NCBI GenBank assembly: GCA_019637585.1
Contig: JAHBVL010000003.1
Location: 62,001 to 126,000 of the forward strand
Length of the DNA: 64,000 nucleotides
Reading direction: 5' to 3'
Source: Thermomicrobiales bacterium
GTDB taxonomy: Bacteria; Chloroflexota; Chloroflexia; Thermomicrobiales; UBA6265
The translations under genes were made by a program, and so were the position numbers. The notes under the pieces were generated by a model. It was given only the letters and a program-made list of their open reading frames with translations, searched no databases and was not told where the DNA came from. Shown one piece after another: positions 52,927 through 61,038 of the stretch (position 1 is the stretch's first letter; each line of letters starts with the position of its first letter).

Positions 52927-53523
52927 ATGGATCGGTTCTTTAGCAAGCTCGACCTCCGTGACATCAAGATCAAGCCGGAGGGAACCCGATTCCTGCCGAC
53001 TGATGACGATCTCGACGCCACCGAGCCAAGCAGTGAGGACCTGTCTCGCGGGTACGTGGCGGACTCCCCTCTCTCCTCAGCGCCAACATTCGAGCGCACC
53101 TGGCAACCAACCGAACCCGCGTCCCACTATGTGGAAACGATCGAGGTCGAGACACTGGAAGTCGTCGAGTTCGTCGAAGTCTCCAGTGAGCCCGAGCCCG
53201 TTGCACAGAATGGCCGGGCGCACGCCCAGGCGATCGACAGCTCCCAACCCCTTTTCGACAACGGCGAAGTCCTGAAGGTTTCCGCCAAGTCGCGGCCAAG
53301 CGCCGTCGCCGGCGCTATCGCCGGTGTGGTTCGGGATGCCGGCCGGGCCGAAGTCCAGGCGATCGGCGCCGGAGCAACCAATCAGGCTGTCAAAGCGGTG
53401 GCGATTGCCCGGGATTACCTCCTCGAGTCGGGAATCGATGCTGTTTGCGTGCCGGCATTCATCGATGTCGTCATCGACAACGAGGAACGAACCGCCATTC
53501 GTCTGGTCGTCGAAACCCGGTAG
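52927..53523 (+). CDS. SpoVS-domain protein with long N-terminal extension
   Basis: Residues about 114-198 are a complete SpoVS domain (EVLKVSAKSRPSAVAGAIAG, GAGATNQAVKAVAIARDYL then VPAFIDVVIDNEERTAIRLVV), an Alba-like fold found in Firmicutes and also in non-sporulating Chloroflexota, Deinococcus and Thermotoga relatives. The preceding 113 residues are acidic, Pro/Glu/Val rich and probably disordered (VETIEVETLEVVEFVEV). Typical SpoVS has only 86 residues. ATG 52927 has GGAG upstream. A nucleic-acid-associated role is plausible because rny-spoVS adjacency is frequent, but its function here is unknown. Confidence 0.88.
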   Translation: MDRFFSKLDLRDIKIKPEGTRFLPTDDDLDATEPSSEDLSRGYVADSPLSSAPTFERTWQPTEPASHYVETIEVETLEVVEFVEVSSEPEPVAQNGRAHAQAIDSSQPLFDNGEVLKVSAKSRPSAVAGAIAGVVRDAGRAEVQAIGAGATNQAVKAVAIARDYLLESGIDAVCVPAFIDVVIDNEERTAIRLVVETR

Positions 53524-53526
53524 CCA

Positions 53527-54396
53527 TTGTCTGACGCCTCGCTTTCCATCCATCTCACTCCCGGCGCAGTCGATCTTCACTGCCATACCAACGCCTCAGA
53601 TGGCTTTCTGGCGCCTGCTGACCTGATCGCGCTCGCATCAGCTCAGCAGATGCGGACGCTGGCCATCACCGATCACGACACGACCGACGGTCTCGCCGAA
53701 GCGACGGCCGCCGGTCTGAAACAGGGCGTGGAAGTCGTCCCGGGTGTCGAGATCAGCTCCAATACCGGCGGTTCCGAGATCCACATGCTGGGCTACTTTA
53801 TCGACCCCGCATCGCCAATCCTGAGCGACCATCTTCGCTGGTGCATCGAATCACGCATCACACGCGTGGAACAGATCTGCCGGCGACTGACCGCCGCGGG
53901 TCTCCCCCTGACGGTCGACGAAGTCCTTGCGGTCGCCGGATCGGGATCGGTCGGTCGCCCTCATGTGGCGCAGGTGATGATCGCTCGCGGCTATGTCGAC
54001 TCGATCGGCGATGCCTTCGCCCGCTATCTGGGTCGCGGCAAACCGGGATTCGTTCAACGGGAAAATGTGGCGCCAGCCAAAGCGGTGGGAATCATCATCG
54101 AGTCTGGTGGAGCCGCCGTGCTGGCTCACCCCTATGCGACAGGAGCGGCGCTGGAGGTCCTTCCCGACCTGATCGACGCTGGACTCGCCGGTCTGGAAGC
54201 CTGGTATGGCGAATATGACCAGCGTACGCGCGAGCGGCTCGCCGCAATGGCCGAAAAGCTGGGGTTGATCGCCACCGGCGGCAGCGATTTTCATGGCACG
54301 GGCTTCAAAGAGGGCCGCAACCTAGGCAGCGTTGCTGTCGACCACGACGTCGTGGACCAGCTGCGCCGCGCCGCGGGCTCCCGGCCCCGCGCCTGA
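53527..54396 (+). CDS. PHP-domain phosphoesterase (RNase AM/YciV-like)
   Basis: This 289-residue PHP-domain protein is like the 3',5'-nucleoside bisphosphate phosphatase/5'-3' exonuclease family (YciV, RNase AM). Metal-binding motifs are DLHCHTNASDG at the N-terminus, ITDHDTTDG, PGVEIS, the later LAHPYATG and GGSDFHG. Length matches the family (about 290). The start is a TTG three bases after the spoVS stop, so translation is probably coupled. It may remove pAp or degrade short RNA fragments, in line with rny nearby; that link is inference. Confidence 0.9.
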   Translation: MSDASLSIHLTPGAVDLHCHTNASDGFLAPADLIALASAQQMRTLAITDHDTTDGLAEATAAGLKQGVEVVPGVEISSNTGGSEIHMLGYFIDPASPILSDHLRWCIESRITRVEQICRRLTAAGLPLTVDEVLAVAGSGSVGRPHVAQVMIARGYVDSIGDAFARYLGRGKPGFVQRENVAPAKAVGIIIESGGAAVLAHPYATGAALEVLPDLIDAGLAGLEAWYGEYDQRTRERLAAMAEKLGLIATGGSDFHGTGFKEGRNLGSVAVDHDVVDQLRRAAGSRPRA

Positions 54397-54420
54397 CGCG
54401 CTTCCCGCTATGATCTCCGC

Positions 54421-55605
54421 ATGAGCAACAGCACCTCGGCCATCATCGTTGCCGCAGGCAGCGGCGTTCGTTTTGGTTCTGCCGGCAAAGTCTTTTCGCC
54501 ACTGGCGGGCCGCCCAATGGTCGCCTGGTCGCTCGATGCGCTCTCCGCGTCGGCAGCGGTCGCGGAGATCATCCTCGTCGCCGGCGAACACACCCTCGAT
54601 CAGGCGAACGCGTTGCTGGCCTCTGGCCACTGGCCCAAACTCCGCGCTGTCGTGCCGGGCGGTCTGCTGCGACAGGACTCGGTAAGACTCGGGATGCAGG
54701 CGGCGAATCCGGACATTCCCCTGCTGGCTATTCACGACGCTGCCCGCCCGCTCATCACCACCAGCGACATCGATCGGTGCATTCAACAAGCAGCCGAGAC
54801 CGGCGCCGCCATTCTTGGCTCACCGGTTGCCGACACACTGAAGCAAACGGACGCTGGCAGAGCCATCACGGCGACCATCCCGCGGGATGGGGTCTGGGCC
54901 GCACAGACACCCCAGGTCTTTCGTCGCGATCTGCTCACCGCCGCCTTCGATCGCGCCGCAGAGCAGGGCTGGACGGTAACCGACGACGCCTCGATGCTCG
55001 AGCTCGCCGGAGAAGCGGTCGTCATGGTTCGGTCGATTGCGGAGAACTTCAAAATCACAACGCAGGAGGATGTCCAACTGGCCAGCCAGATTCTCGCCAA
55101 CCGTTCTGGCAGCGATCGCCTGATTGCTCGCACCGGTCTTGGCTACGACGTCCACCGCTTCGTCGCCGGCCGCCCGCTGATGCTGGGCGGGGTCGCCATT
55201 CCGTCGGAGATGGGACTGGACGGCCACTCCGACGCCGATGTCCTTCTCCACGCGATCACCGACGCTCTGCTCGGCTCCGCGGCGCTGGGCGATATCGGTC
55301 AGCACTTTCCACCAGGCGACGATCGTTGGAAAAACGCCGACAGCCTGATCTTCCTCGCGCAAGCCAACGCCATGCTCACCGGTCTGGGTGGATATGTGGT
55401 GAACGTGGATGCCACCATCGTCGCCGAAGCACCCAAGATCATGCCGCACGCCGCCGCCATCCGGGAGTCGATCGCATCGGCGCTGGGTCTGCACATCAAC
55501 GCCGTGAACGTCAAAGCCACCACCAACGAAGGCATGGGTTTCATCGGCCGGGCGGAAGGAATGGCCGCGCTGGCCACTGTCACATCGATGGCGCCCAGCC
55601 AATGA
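54421..55605 (+). CDS. ispDF: Bifunctional IspD-IspF of the MEP isoprenoid pathway
   Basis: This fused enzyme catalyses formation of CDP-methylerythritol from MEP (IspD) and of the cyclodiphosphate MEcPP (IspF). The IspD part (about 1-230) has [20 protein letters not shown] and the [11 protein letters not shown] segment. The IspF part (about 236-394) starts GLGYDVHRF with zinc ligands Asp and His, then [20 protein letters not shown] and the C-terminal [13 protein letters not shown]. Its stop overlaps the dtd start (ATGA). The N-terminal IspD motif shows [14 protein letters not shown], slightly diverged from the usual KxxLxLxGxP pattern. Confidence 0.95.
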   Translation: MSNSTSAIIVAAGSGVRFGSAGKVFSPLAGRPMVAWSLDALSASAAVAEIILVAGEHTLDQANALLASGHWPKLRAVVPGGLLRQDSVRLGMQAANPDIPLLAIHDAARPLITTSDIDRCIQQAAETGAAILGSPVADTLKQTDAGRAITATIPRDGVWAAQTPQVFRRDLLTAAFDRAAEQGWTVTDDASMLELAGEAVVMVRSIAENFKITTQEDVQLASQILANRSGSDRLIARTGLGYDVHRFVAGRPLMLGGVAIPSEMGLDGHSDADVLLHAITDALLGSAALGDIGQHFPPGDDRWKNADSLIFLAQANAMLTGLGGYVVNVDATIVAEAPKIMPHAAAIRESIASALGLHINAVNVKATTNEGMGFIGRAEGMAALATVTSMAPSQ

Positions 55606-56075
55606 GGGTGTTGGTGCAACGGGTGAGCCGGGCGAGCGTCACCGTCGCGACCGAAGTCGTCGGGGCTATCGGTCAGGGCATGCTGGCGCTGGTGGGCATC
55701 ACCGGGAGCGACACACCGGCGATCGCCGAGCAGATGGCGAACAAGTGCGTCAATCTTCGGATTTTCGACGACGAGGGAGGCGTCATGAATCGCTCGATCG
55801 CCGACCTCCTGGCGGACGGGCAGGACGCCGGCATTCTCGCCGTTTCGCAATTCACCCTGTATGCGGATACGCGCAAGGGACGCCGTCCCAGCTATGTCGA
55901 CGCGGCCCCTCCCGGCGTTGCATTGCCCCTTTTCGAGCATTTCGTCACGACGCTGGAGACGCTCGGGATCCCCGTCCAGACCGGCAGATTCGGTGCGGAA
56001 ATGGCGGTCGAGCTGGTCAACGACGGTCCGGTCACCATCTGGCTCGATTCGGACATCCTGCGGCGTGGTGTGTGA
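55602..56075 (+). CDS. dtd: D-aminoacyl-tRNA deacylase
   Basis: Dtd hydrolyses D-amino acids, and glycine mis-attached to tRNA-Ala, from tRNA. The 157-residue product has the N-terminal [15 protein letters not shown], the [17 protein letters not shown] motif and the cross-subunit [11 protein letters not shown] with the Gly-Pro motif. Its ATG overlaps the TGA of ispDF, indicating coupled translation. Length is close to the usual 145-150 residues. Confidence 0.96.
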   Translation: MRVLVQRVSRASVTVATEVVGAIGQGMLALVGITGSDTPAIAEQMANKCVNLRIFDDEGGVMNRSIADLLADGQDAGILAVSQFTLYADTRKGRRPSYVDAAPPGVALPLFEHFVTTLETLGIPVQTGRFGAEMAVELVNDGPVTIWLDSDILRRGV

Positions 56076-56117
56076 CAATGTGGCCACGTTTGTGACCGAA
56101 CGACCACAGGAATCCGC

Positions 56118-56627
56118 GTGACCTCCACTCCTCCTCCCAATCCGGCATCTGACACCGATCCCCGGCTCCTTTTGCCAGAGTGGCTCCGGGACGAACCGGC
56201 CGCGGAACGAGCGGCCGCTGCGGCGGCGCCTTCCCGAACGGCAGAGGCCGTGACACAGCCGGCTCCGTCGGAGCCCGATTCACCGAAGTCCGGCTGGCAG
56301 GAACCTCCCCGAGCCGTTGAACGCTACGATCCAAGCGGCCTGATCGCATCCGACGATTTGCCGGCATGGATTCGCGGGGTTGTCGATTCGGGCGAGGCAA
56401 GAGCGGAGCCTCCACCGGCAACCGGCGCAGCTGCGGCGGTGGCCGCTGCAGAGACACCACCGCAGCAAGTGGAAGCAGTCGCAGAGCGATCTGCGGCCGT
56501 TACGGAGCCCGAACCTGACAGAGCGCAACCGGCGAAGCAATCCGACTTGACGGAGACGCGATTCGTACTGCTGGCCGGCGCCGCGTTGGTGATCCTCCTG
56601 GCGCTGCTGGCGAGGTTCTATCTCTAG
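56118..56627 (+). CDS. Hypothetical Ala/Pro-rich protein with C-terminal membrane helix
   Basis: This 169-residue protein was not recognised. The body is Pro/Ala/Glu rich and probably disordered, with two short conserved-looking patches, LLPEWLRDEP near residue 18 and DLPAWIRGVVDSG near residue 79. One membrane helix ends the protein (FVLLAGAALVILLALLARFYL). The tail-anchored layout puts the body in the cytoplasm. The start is GTG 56118. The TAG stop lies within the terminal inverted repeat of the adjacent 140 bp element, so the original C-terminus may have been longer. Confidence 0.7.
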   Translation: MTSTPPPNPASDTDPRLLLPEWLRDEPAAERAAAAAAPSRTAEAVTQPAPSEPDSPKSGWQEPPRAVERYDPSGLIASDDLPAWIRGVVDSGEARAEPPPATGAAAAVAAAETPPQQVEAVAERSAAVTEPEPDRAQPAKQSDLTETRFVLLAGAALVILLALLARFYL

Positions 56628-56763
56628 AGCGGTTGCGAGAACTTGTGCTCGACCACCGCGCTCCCTGGACCAATTGATCCGTCATTCTGAGCGCAAGCGA
56701 AGAATCTCCCGCCGCAGCGGTGCCCTCAACCACGCGGTGCATAACGTTGCGCAACCGCTCTAG
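56624..56763. mobile_element. 140 bp MITE-like element with perfect 14 bp inverted ends
   Basis: CTAGAGCGGTTGCG (56624-56637) and CGCAACCGCTCTAG (56750-56763) are perfect inverted repeats. The interior contains GTCATTCTGAGCGCAAGCGA then AGAATCTCCCG (about 56691-56721), related to the left arm of the 128 bp repeats near 4103. No coding capacity exists, so it is non-autonomous. The flanking bases do not show a clear target duplication. Confidence 0.75.
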
Positions 56764-56871
56764 TCCAACAGTTTCATGTGACCGCGCTGTGGTGAACTGC
56801 CGCTGCTGATGCAACCGGCAAAGAATTGTGAGCCCGGCACAATCTCAACAGTCTGATTTCAACATCCTGCC

Positions 56872-56900
56872 TTGACACCCACCGATTGACCTCGTATTCT
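56872..56900 (+). promoter_or_regulatory. lacI-family regulator promoter
   Basis: A perfect -35 TTGACA (56872-56877) is followed after exactly 17 bp by TATTCT (56895-56900), 4 of 6 consensus. Transcription would begin near 56907, just before the first operator. Confidence 0.75.
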
Positions 56901-56913
56901 TCGCCCAATTCTT

Positions 56914-56927
56914 TGGGAGCGCTCTCA
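56914..56927. promoter_or_regulatory. LacI-type operator O1 at the promoter
   Basis: TGGGAGCGCTCTCA has the central GCGC-type dyad of LacI/GalR operators (AGCGCT core). It lies at about +8 from the predicted start, where binding would block initiation of the regulator gene. Confidence 0.7.
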
Positions 56928-56968
56928 TATTTCAAGCCCTCAGGGGCCGGATTCAGCCGTATCAGGCT

Positions 56969-56982
56969 TGGTTGCGCTCCCA
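56969..56982. promoter_or_regulatory. Operator-like half-matched site O2
   Basis: TGGTTGCGCTCCCA matches 11 of 14 bases of TGAGAGCGCTCCCA, the inverted form of O1. It is 55 bp centre to centre from O1 and 20 nt upstream of the regulator start. It may be an auxiliary site. Confidence 0.5.
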
Positions 56983-57001
56983 GACTCTATGGGTGACTGG
57001 A

Positions 57002-58063
57002 ATGACGATCGAGGAAATCGCCAAACTCGCCGGAGTCTCCAGATCGACCGTTTCCCGGGTCGTCAATGGTGATCCGCACGTGCGCGACGAAGTGCGGATT
57101 CACGTCCAACAGATCATCGACGACAACGGCTACCACCCAAACGCCGCCGCCCGCAGTCTGGCTTCCCGGCGGACGCGGATCATCGGTCTGCTTGTGCCGC
57201 GCGCGATCGGCGTTGTGCTTCAAGACCCCTTCTTCCTCCATCTGATCCAGGGCGCGGTGGAAGGCTGCAACGAAACCGACTACCTCCTGACGATGCTCCT
57301 CGAAAGCGCCGATGTCGATATCAGCAACCAGCGCGTCTACGACCGGGTGATTCGCGGCCGGCATATCGATGGAGTCGTGATCGCGTCCAGCGTCGTCGAG
57401 GACCCCATCGTCGAGCGATTGCAGCAGGACGGTTTTCCCTTCGCGCTGGTCGGCCGCCACCCACATCACGATGTCAGTTTTGTCGATGTGAACAACGTCG
57501 ATTCGGCGAAACTGGCCGTGCAACACCTGATCGAGCACGGGTACCGGCGAATCGGCTGTATCACCGGTCCCCCGAACATGATCGCTTCCATCGACCGTTA
57601 CGCCGGCTACGTGATGGCGCTGCAGGAGTCGGGGCGGGCGCCCGACCGGTCGTTGACGGCGGAGGGGGATTTCACTCGCCGGGGCGGTTACCGGGCGATG
57701 CAGGAACTCCTGAACAACGGCAATCGCCCCGATGCGATGTTCGTGGCCAGCGACACGATGGCCTCCGGCGCGTTGCAGGCGTTGCGCGATGCGGGACTCC
57801 GCGCGCCAGACGATGTGGCCGTTTTTGGATTCGACGGTCTCGATCACCAGCTGGTATCGCAACCGGTGCTCTCGACGATGGTGCAACCGATTCGGGAACT
57901 TGGACGAGAAGCGGTAAAGATCGTCCTGAGTCGAGTGGCTTCGAATGAGAGCGCTCCCACCCAGCGATACCTCCCCACTGAAATGGCGTTGCGCGCGTCG
58001 TGCGGTTGTGGCGCGGCTGACGCCGCGGCCGGCAACGGCGCAGGAAGAGGAGGTGACGCGTAA
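57002..58063 (+). CDS. LacI/GalR-family transcriptional regulator
   Basis: This 353-residue repressor has an N-terminal helix-turn-helix with TIEEIAKLAGVSRSTVSRVVNG and hinge AAARSLASRRTRIIGLLVP, then a periplasmic-binding-protein-like effector domain. That domain has VIRGRHIDGVVIAS, VDVNNVDSAKLAVQHLIEHGYRRIG, ASDTMASGALQALRDAGLRAPDDVAVFGFDG and a C-terminal TMVQPIRELGREAV. Effectors of this family are usually sugars or nucleosides. The ATG 57002 is chosen because the HTH begins at once. The importer it precedes is the likely target. Its own 3' end carries an operator copy. Confidence 0.95.
   Translation: MTIEEIAKLAGVSRSTVSRVVNGDPHVRDEVRIHVQQIIDDNGYHPNAAARSLASRRTRIIGLLVPRAIGVVLQDPFFLHLIQGAVEGCNETDYLLTMLLESADVDISNQRVYDRVIRGRHIDGVVIASSVVEDPIVERLQQDGFPFALVGRHPHHDVSFVDVNNVDSAKLAVQHLIEHGYRRIGCITGPPNMIASIDRYAGYVMALQESGRAPDRSLTAEGDFTRRGGYRAMQELLNNGNRPDAMFVASDTMASGALQALRDAGLRAPDDVAVFGFDGLDHQLVSQPVLSTMVQPIRELGREAVKIVLSRVASNESAPTQRYLPTEMALRASCGCGAADAAAGNGAGRGGDA
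57946..57959. promoter_or_regulatory. Operator copy O3 inside the 3' end of the regulator gene
   Basis: TGAGAGCGCTCCCA is the exact reverse complement of O1. It encodes part of the sequence ESAPT and sits 195 nt upstream of the substrate-binding protein start. Confidence 0.6.
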
Positions 58064-58153
58064 CAGCATCCCCGATCGAACGTGCCACGGCAGGGCGCCG
58101 CGTGCACCGATTCCGCCCAGTTCGGGCGGGCTTTGATGATCAGGAGGCCACAC

Positions 58154-59917
58154 GTGATCGATAAACACGAAGCCGTGGAAATTCTCGAGGGTCTCGTTCG
58201 CAAAGGAACCATCAGCCGGCGGCGGATGGTGCAGGCGATGGCCGGTATGGGACTCTCGGTGGCCGGCGCGGCCGCCGTTGGCACCGCAGTTCAGCCGCGG
58301 CCCGTCTCGGCGGCGCAGGACAGCGACCTCAAGCTCCTGACTGTCTCTGAAGAGCAGCAGGCAACCTGGATCAAGAACTTCAATCCCCTTCTGCCCGTTG
58401 GGCAGAGCCGCTGGCCGGCACAGGCCGGCATCTACGAGCCGATGGCGATTCACAGCATGTTCGAAGGCGTCGTGCATCCCTGGCTGGCGACCGAGTGGTC
58501 GTACAGCGAGGATCTCCTCACCCTGACATTCAAACTGCGCGAAGGCGTGCAGTGGTCGGACGGCACGCCGTTCACCTCGGCTGACGTCAAATTCACATTC
58601 GAGCTGCTGATCGCCAATGAAGCGCTGCCGGGTAGTGGCGCCATTCGCAGCACCCTGCCATTGGTCACCAGCATCGAAGCACCGGACGATCTGACCGTTT
58701 CGATCACCCTCTCGGAAGTGAACACGCTCACGCTCTACGACTTCGCCGAGCAGATGATCGTGCCGAAGCACATCTGGGAGAATGTCGAGGATCCGGTCAC
58801 CTTCCTGAACGACGAAGGCGACCCGGTCGGCACCGGTCCGTTCACGGTCATCGCCCAGTTCGAAGCGCAGTACTGGGAACTGCACAAGAATCCCAACTAC
58901 TGGCAGGAAGGCAAGCCAGCCTTCGATGGTCTCCGCTTCCCATCCTATCCAACCAACGACGCGGCGAATCTGGCGAACGTCAACGGCGAAAATGACTGGG
59001 GTGGCAACTTCATTCCTGATGCCGCGAACGTCTTCGTGGCGCAGGATCCGGAGCACTTTCACTTCTGGTTCGCCGAGAGTGGGGATATGACCCACCTCTT
59101 CATGAACACCACCACCGCGCCGTTTGACAACGTGGACGTCCGCAAAGCGATCAGCATGGCGCTCGACCGCGAGCTGGCGTTGGAAATCGGGATGTACAAC
59201 TATCCCTTCATCGCCGATTCCTCGGGCCTGACCGGTGGATACGGCGGATTCAAGGTCATGGACGAGTCGACCGAAGCGGCATGGGTGAAACGGGATGTCG
59301 AGGCGGCAGGCGCGCTCCTCGACGCGGCCGGCTACACGCTCGATGGCGATGTCCGCGTTGGCCCGGACGGTCCGATGGAGTATGAGCTCAACGTGGTGAC
59401 CGGTTGGTCCGACTGGGTGTCGAGTGTGCAGATCTTCTCCAAGAATCTGGAGGAAATCGGGGTCAAGGCGACGGTCACGCCGCTCGACTTTGCCGCCTGG
59501 TTCGACAGGATCCAGAAGGGCGAGTTCCAGATGTCGCTCGGCTGGAGCGGTCAGGGCCCGACCCCGTTCAACTACTACCGCAACGTGATGGCGACATCGA
59601 CCGTTCTTCCGGTCGGTGAAGTCAGCGCCGTCAACTGGCACCGCTTCGGGCTCCCGGAGGCTGACGAGCTCTTGACGGCGTTGGGCCAGACCTCCGAGCT
59701 CGAGGAGCAGCGAGGCATCGTCGCCCAGCTGCAAGCCCTCTACAACGAGCACGCGCCAGGGGCTCCCCTCTGGAACGGTCCCATGTGGGGCGAATACACG
59801 ACCTTCCGCTTCGAAGGTTTCCCGAACGAGGAGAATCCGTGGTCGGCTCTCCCCACCTGGGACAACCCGGAACGACTCCGCGTTCTCACTGCCCTGACAC
59901 CAGTCCAGGAATCCTAG
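58154..59917 (+). CDS. ABC importer substrate-binding protein, SBP_bac_5 family
   Basis: This is a family 5 solute-binding protein of about 587 residues. GTG 58154 has CAGGAGG six bases upstream and is preferred to ATG 58136. The N-terminus carries a Tat-type motif (SRRRMVQAMAGMGLSVAGA) with cleavage near PVSAAQ. The family motif LREGVQWSDGTPFTSADVKFTFE is typical of DppA/OppA. Because a LacI regulator controls the operon, the ligand may be an oligosaccharide, as in the Thermotoga Opp-type beta-glucan binders, and not a peptide. That reading is inference. Confidence 0.92.
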   Translation: MIDKHEAVEILEGLVRKGTISRRRMVQAMAGMGLSVAGAAAVGTAVQPRPVSAAQDSDLKLLTVSEEQQATWIKNFNPLLPVGQSRWPAQAGIYEPMAIHSMFEGVVHPWLATEWSYSEDLLTLTFKLREGVQWSDGTPFTSADVKFTFELLIANEALPGSGAIRSTLPLVTSIEAPDDLTVSITLSEVNTLTLYDFAEQMIVPKHIWENVEDPVTFLNDEGDPVGTGPFTVIAQFEAQYWELHKNPNYWQEGKPAFDGLRFPSYPTNDAANLANVNGENDWGGNFIPDAANVFVAQDPEHFHFWFAESGDMTHLFMNTTTAPFDNVDVRKAISMALDRELALEIGMYNYPFIADSSGLTGGYGGFKVMDESTEAAWVKRDVEAAGALLDAAGYTLDGDVRVGPDGPMEYELNVVTGWSDWVSSVQIFSKNLEEIGVKATVTPLDFAAWFDRIQKGEFQMSLGWSGQGPTPFNYYRNVMATSTVLPVGEVSAVNWHRFGLPEADELLTALGQTSELEEQRGIVAQLQALYNEHAPGAPLWNGPMWGEYTTFRFEGFPNEENPWSALPTWDNPERLRVLTALTPVQES

Positions 59918-59936
59918 GACGCTCCGTGGGGTATAT

Positions 59937-60009
59937 GAGCGGCATATCGGTCTGACCGCGATGCCGCTCCAAGATCGGGTAGGATGGGTTGTGCACAGAC
60001 AACCCATCC
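59937..60009 (+). other. Two stable hairpins between binding-protein and permease genes
   Basis: GAGCGGCA/TGCCGCTC (59937-59944 with 59962-59969) and a perfect 11 bp stem GGATGGGTTGT/ACAACCCATCC with a 6 nt loop (59982-60009). Neither has a T-run. In many ABC operons such structures protect the upstream mRNA so that the binding protein is made in excess over the permeases. Confidence 0.7.
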
Positions 60010-60045
60010 GGCCCGACCCACAACCTTGGTGAGAAGGGAAACGGT

Positions 60046-61023
60046 GTGAGATTCATCCTCCGCAGACTCGGTTTCTACGCACTGGCGTTCTGGGCCTCGA
60101 TCACGCTGAACTTTTTTCTGCCGCGATTGATGCCCGGCGATCCGGCGTCGGCCATGTTTGCGCGATTTCAGGGCCGGCTCGATCCGGCCACGATCGATGC
60201 CATGCGTGCCGCCTATGGACTTTCCGACGCTCCGCTGTGGCGGCAATATCTGACCTATCTGCAAAGTGTGCTGACCGGCGATTTTGGACTCTCGATCTCC
60301 TACTTTCCATCTCCCGTCATCGATGTCATTCGCACCAGCATGTGGTGGACGGTCGTGCTCGGCTCGGTGGCGCTGCTGCTCAGCTTCACGATCGGCACCG
60401 TGCTGGGCATTTTCGGCGCCTGGCGGCGCAGCGGCTGGGTTGATTCGGTGCTGCCGCCAATGTTGCTCTTTACAGGGTCATTCCCCTATTTCTGGCTGGC
60501 CACCCTGGCGCTCTTTCTCCTTGGCTTCAAATACGATCTCCTGCCACTCCGGCACGCCTATCAGGCTGGGCTCTCTCCAGAGCTCAGCTGGGAGTTCTTT
60601 CGGAGTGTGCTCACGCATCTGATCATGCCGGCGGGCACGATCATCCTCGTCTCGATCGGCGGCTGGATGCTCGGTATGCGCAATGCCATGATCTCGGTGC
60701 TTTCCGAGGACTACATCACCATGGCCGACGCCAAGGGGCTTTCCGACCGCCGGGTGATGTTCAGCTACGCCGCCCGCAATGCCATGTTGCCGAGTGTGAC
60801 CGCGTTCGGCATGGCCCTCGGCTTTGTGATCAGTGGGGCGTTGGTTACCGAGACTGTCTTCTCGTACCCAGGACTCGGCTGGTCGCTGTTGACCGCGGTC
60901 CGCCAGCTCGACTATCCGCTCATGCAGGGAATTTTCCTGATGATCACCCTCGCGGTGCTCGTCGCGAACTTCATTGTCGATTTGATCTACCTGCGGCTCG
61001 ATCCGCGCGTGCGCACTGGCTGA
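60046..61023 (+). CDS. ABC importer permease, DppB/OppB family
   Basis: This 325-residue permease has six membrane helices. Conserved start VRFILRRLGFYALAF and LPRLMPGDP, and the EAA loop SEDYITMADAKGLSDRRVMFSYAARNAMLPSV. The GTG 60046 has AGAAGGGAAACG before it. It ends with DLIYLRLDPRVRTG and is followed after 15 nt by the second permease. Confidence 0.95.
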   Translation: MRFILRRLGFYALAFWASITLNFFLPRLMPGDPASAMFARFQGRLDPATIDAMRAAYGLSDAPLWRQYLTYLQSVLTGDFGLSISYFPSPVIDVIRTSMWWTVVLGSVALLLSFTIGTVLGIFGAWRRSGWVDSVLPPMLLFTGSFPYFWLATLALFLLGFKYDLLPLRHAYQAGLSPELSWEFFRSVLTHLIMPAGTIILVSIGGWMLGMRNAMISVLSEDYITMADAKGLSDRRVMFSYAARNAMLPSVTAFGMALGFVISGALVTETVFSYPGLGWSLLTAVRQLDYPLMQGIFLMITLAVLVANFIVDLIYLRLDPRVRTG

Positions 61024-61038
61024 TCGGAGCACCGAATC

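Noticed and set aside
56987-60007. A 1006-codon open frame on the minus strand
   Set aside because: It runs antisense to both the lacI-family gene and the binding-protein gene, which have clear domains and ribosome sites; its translation has no domain character.
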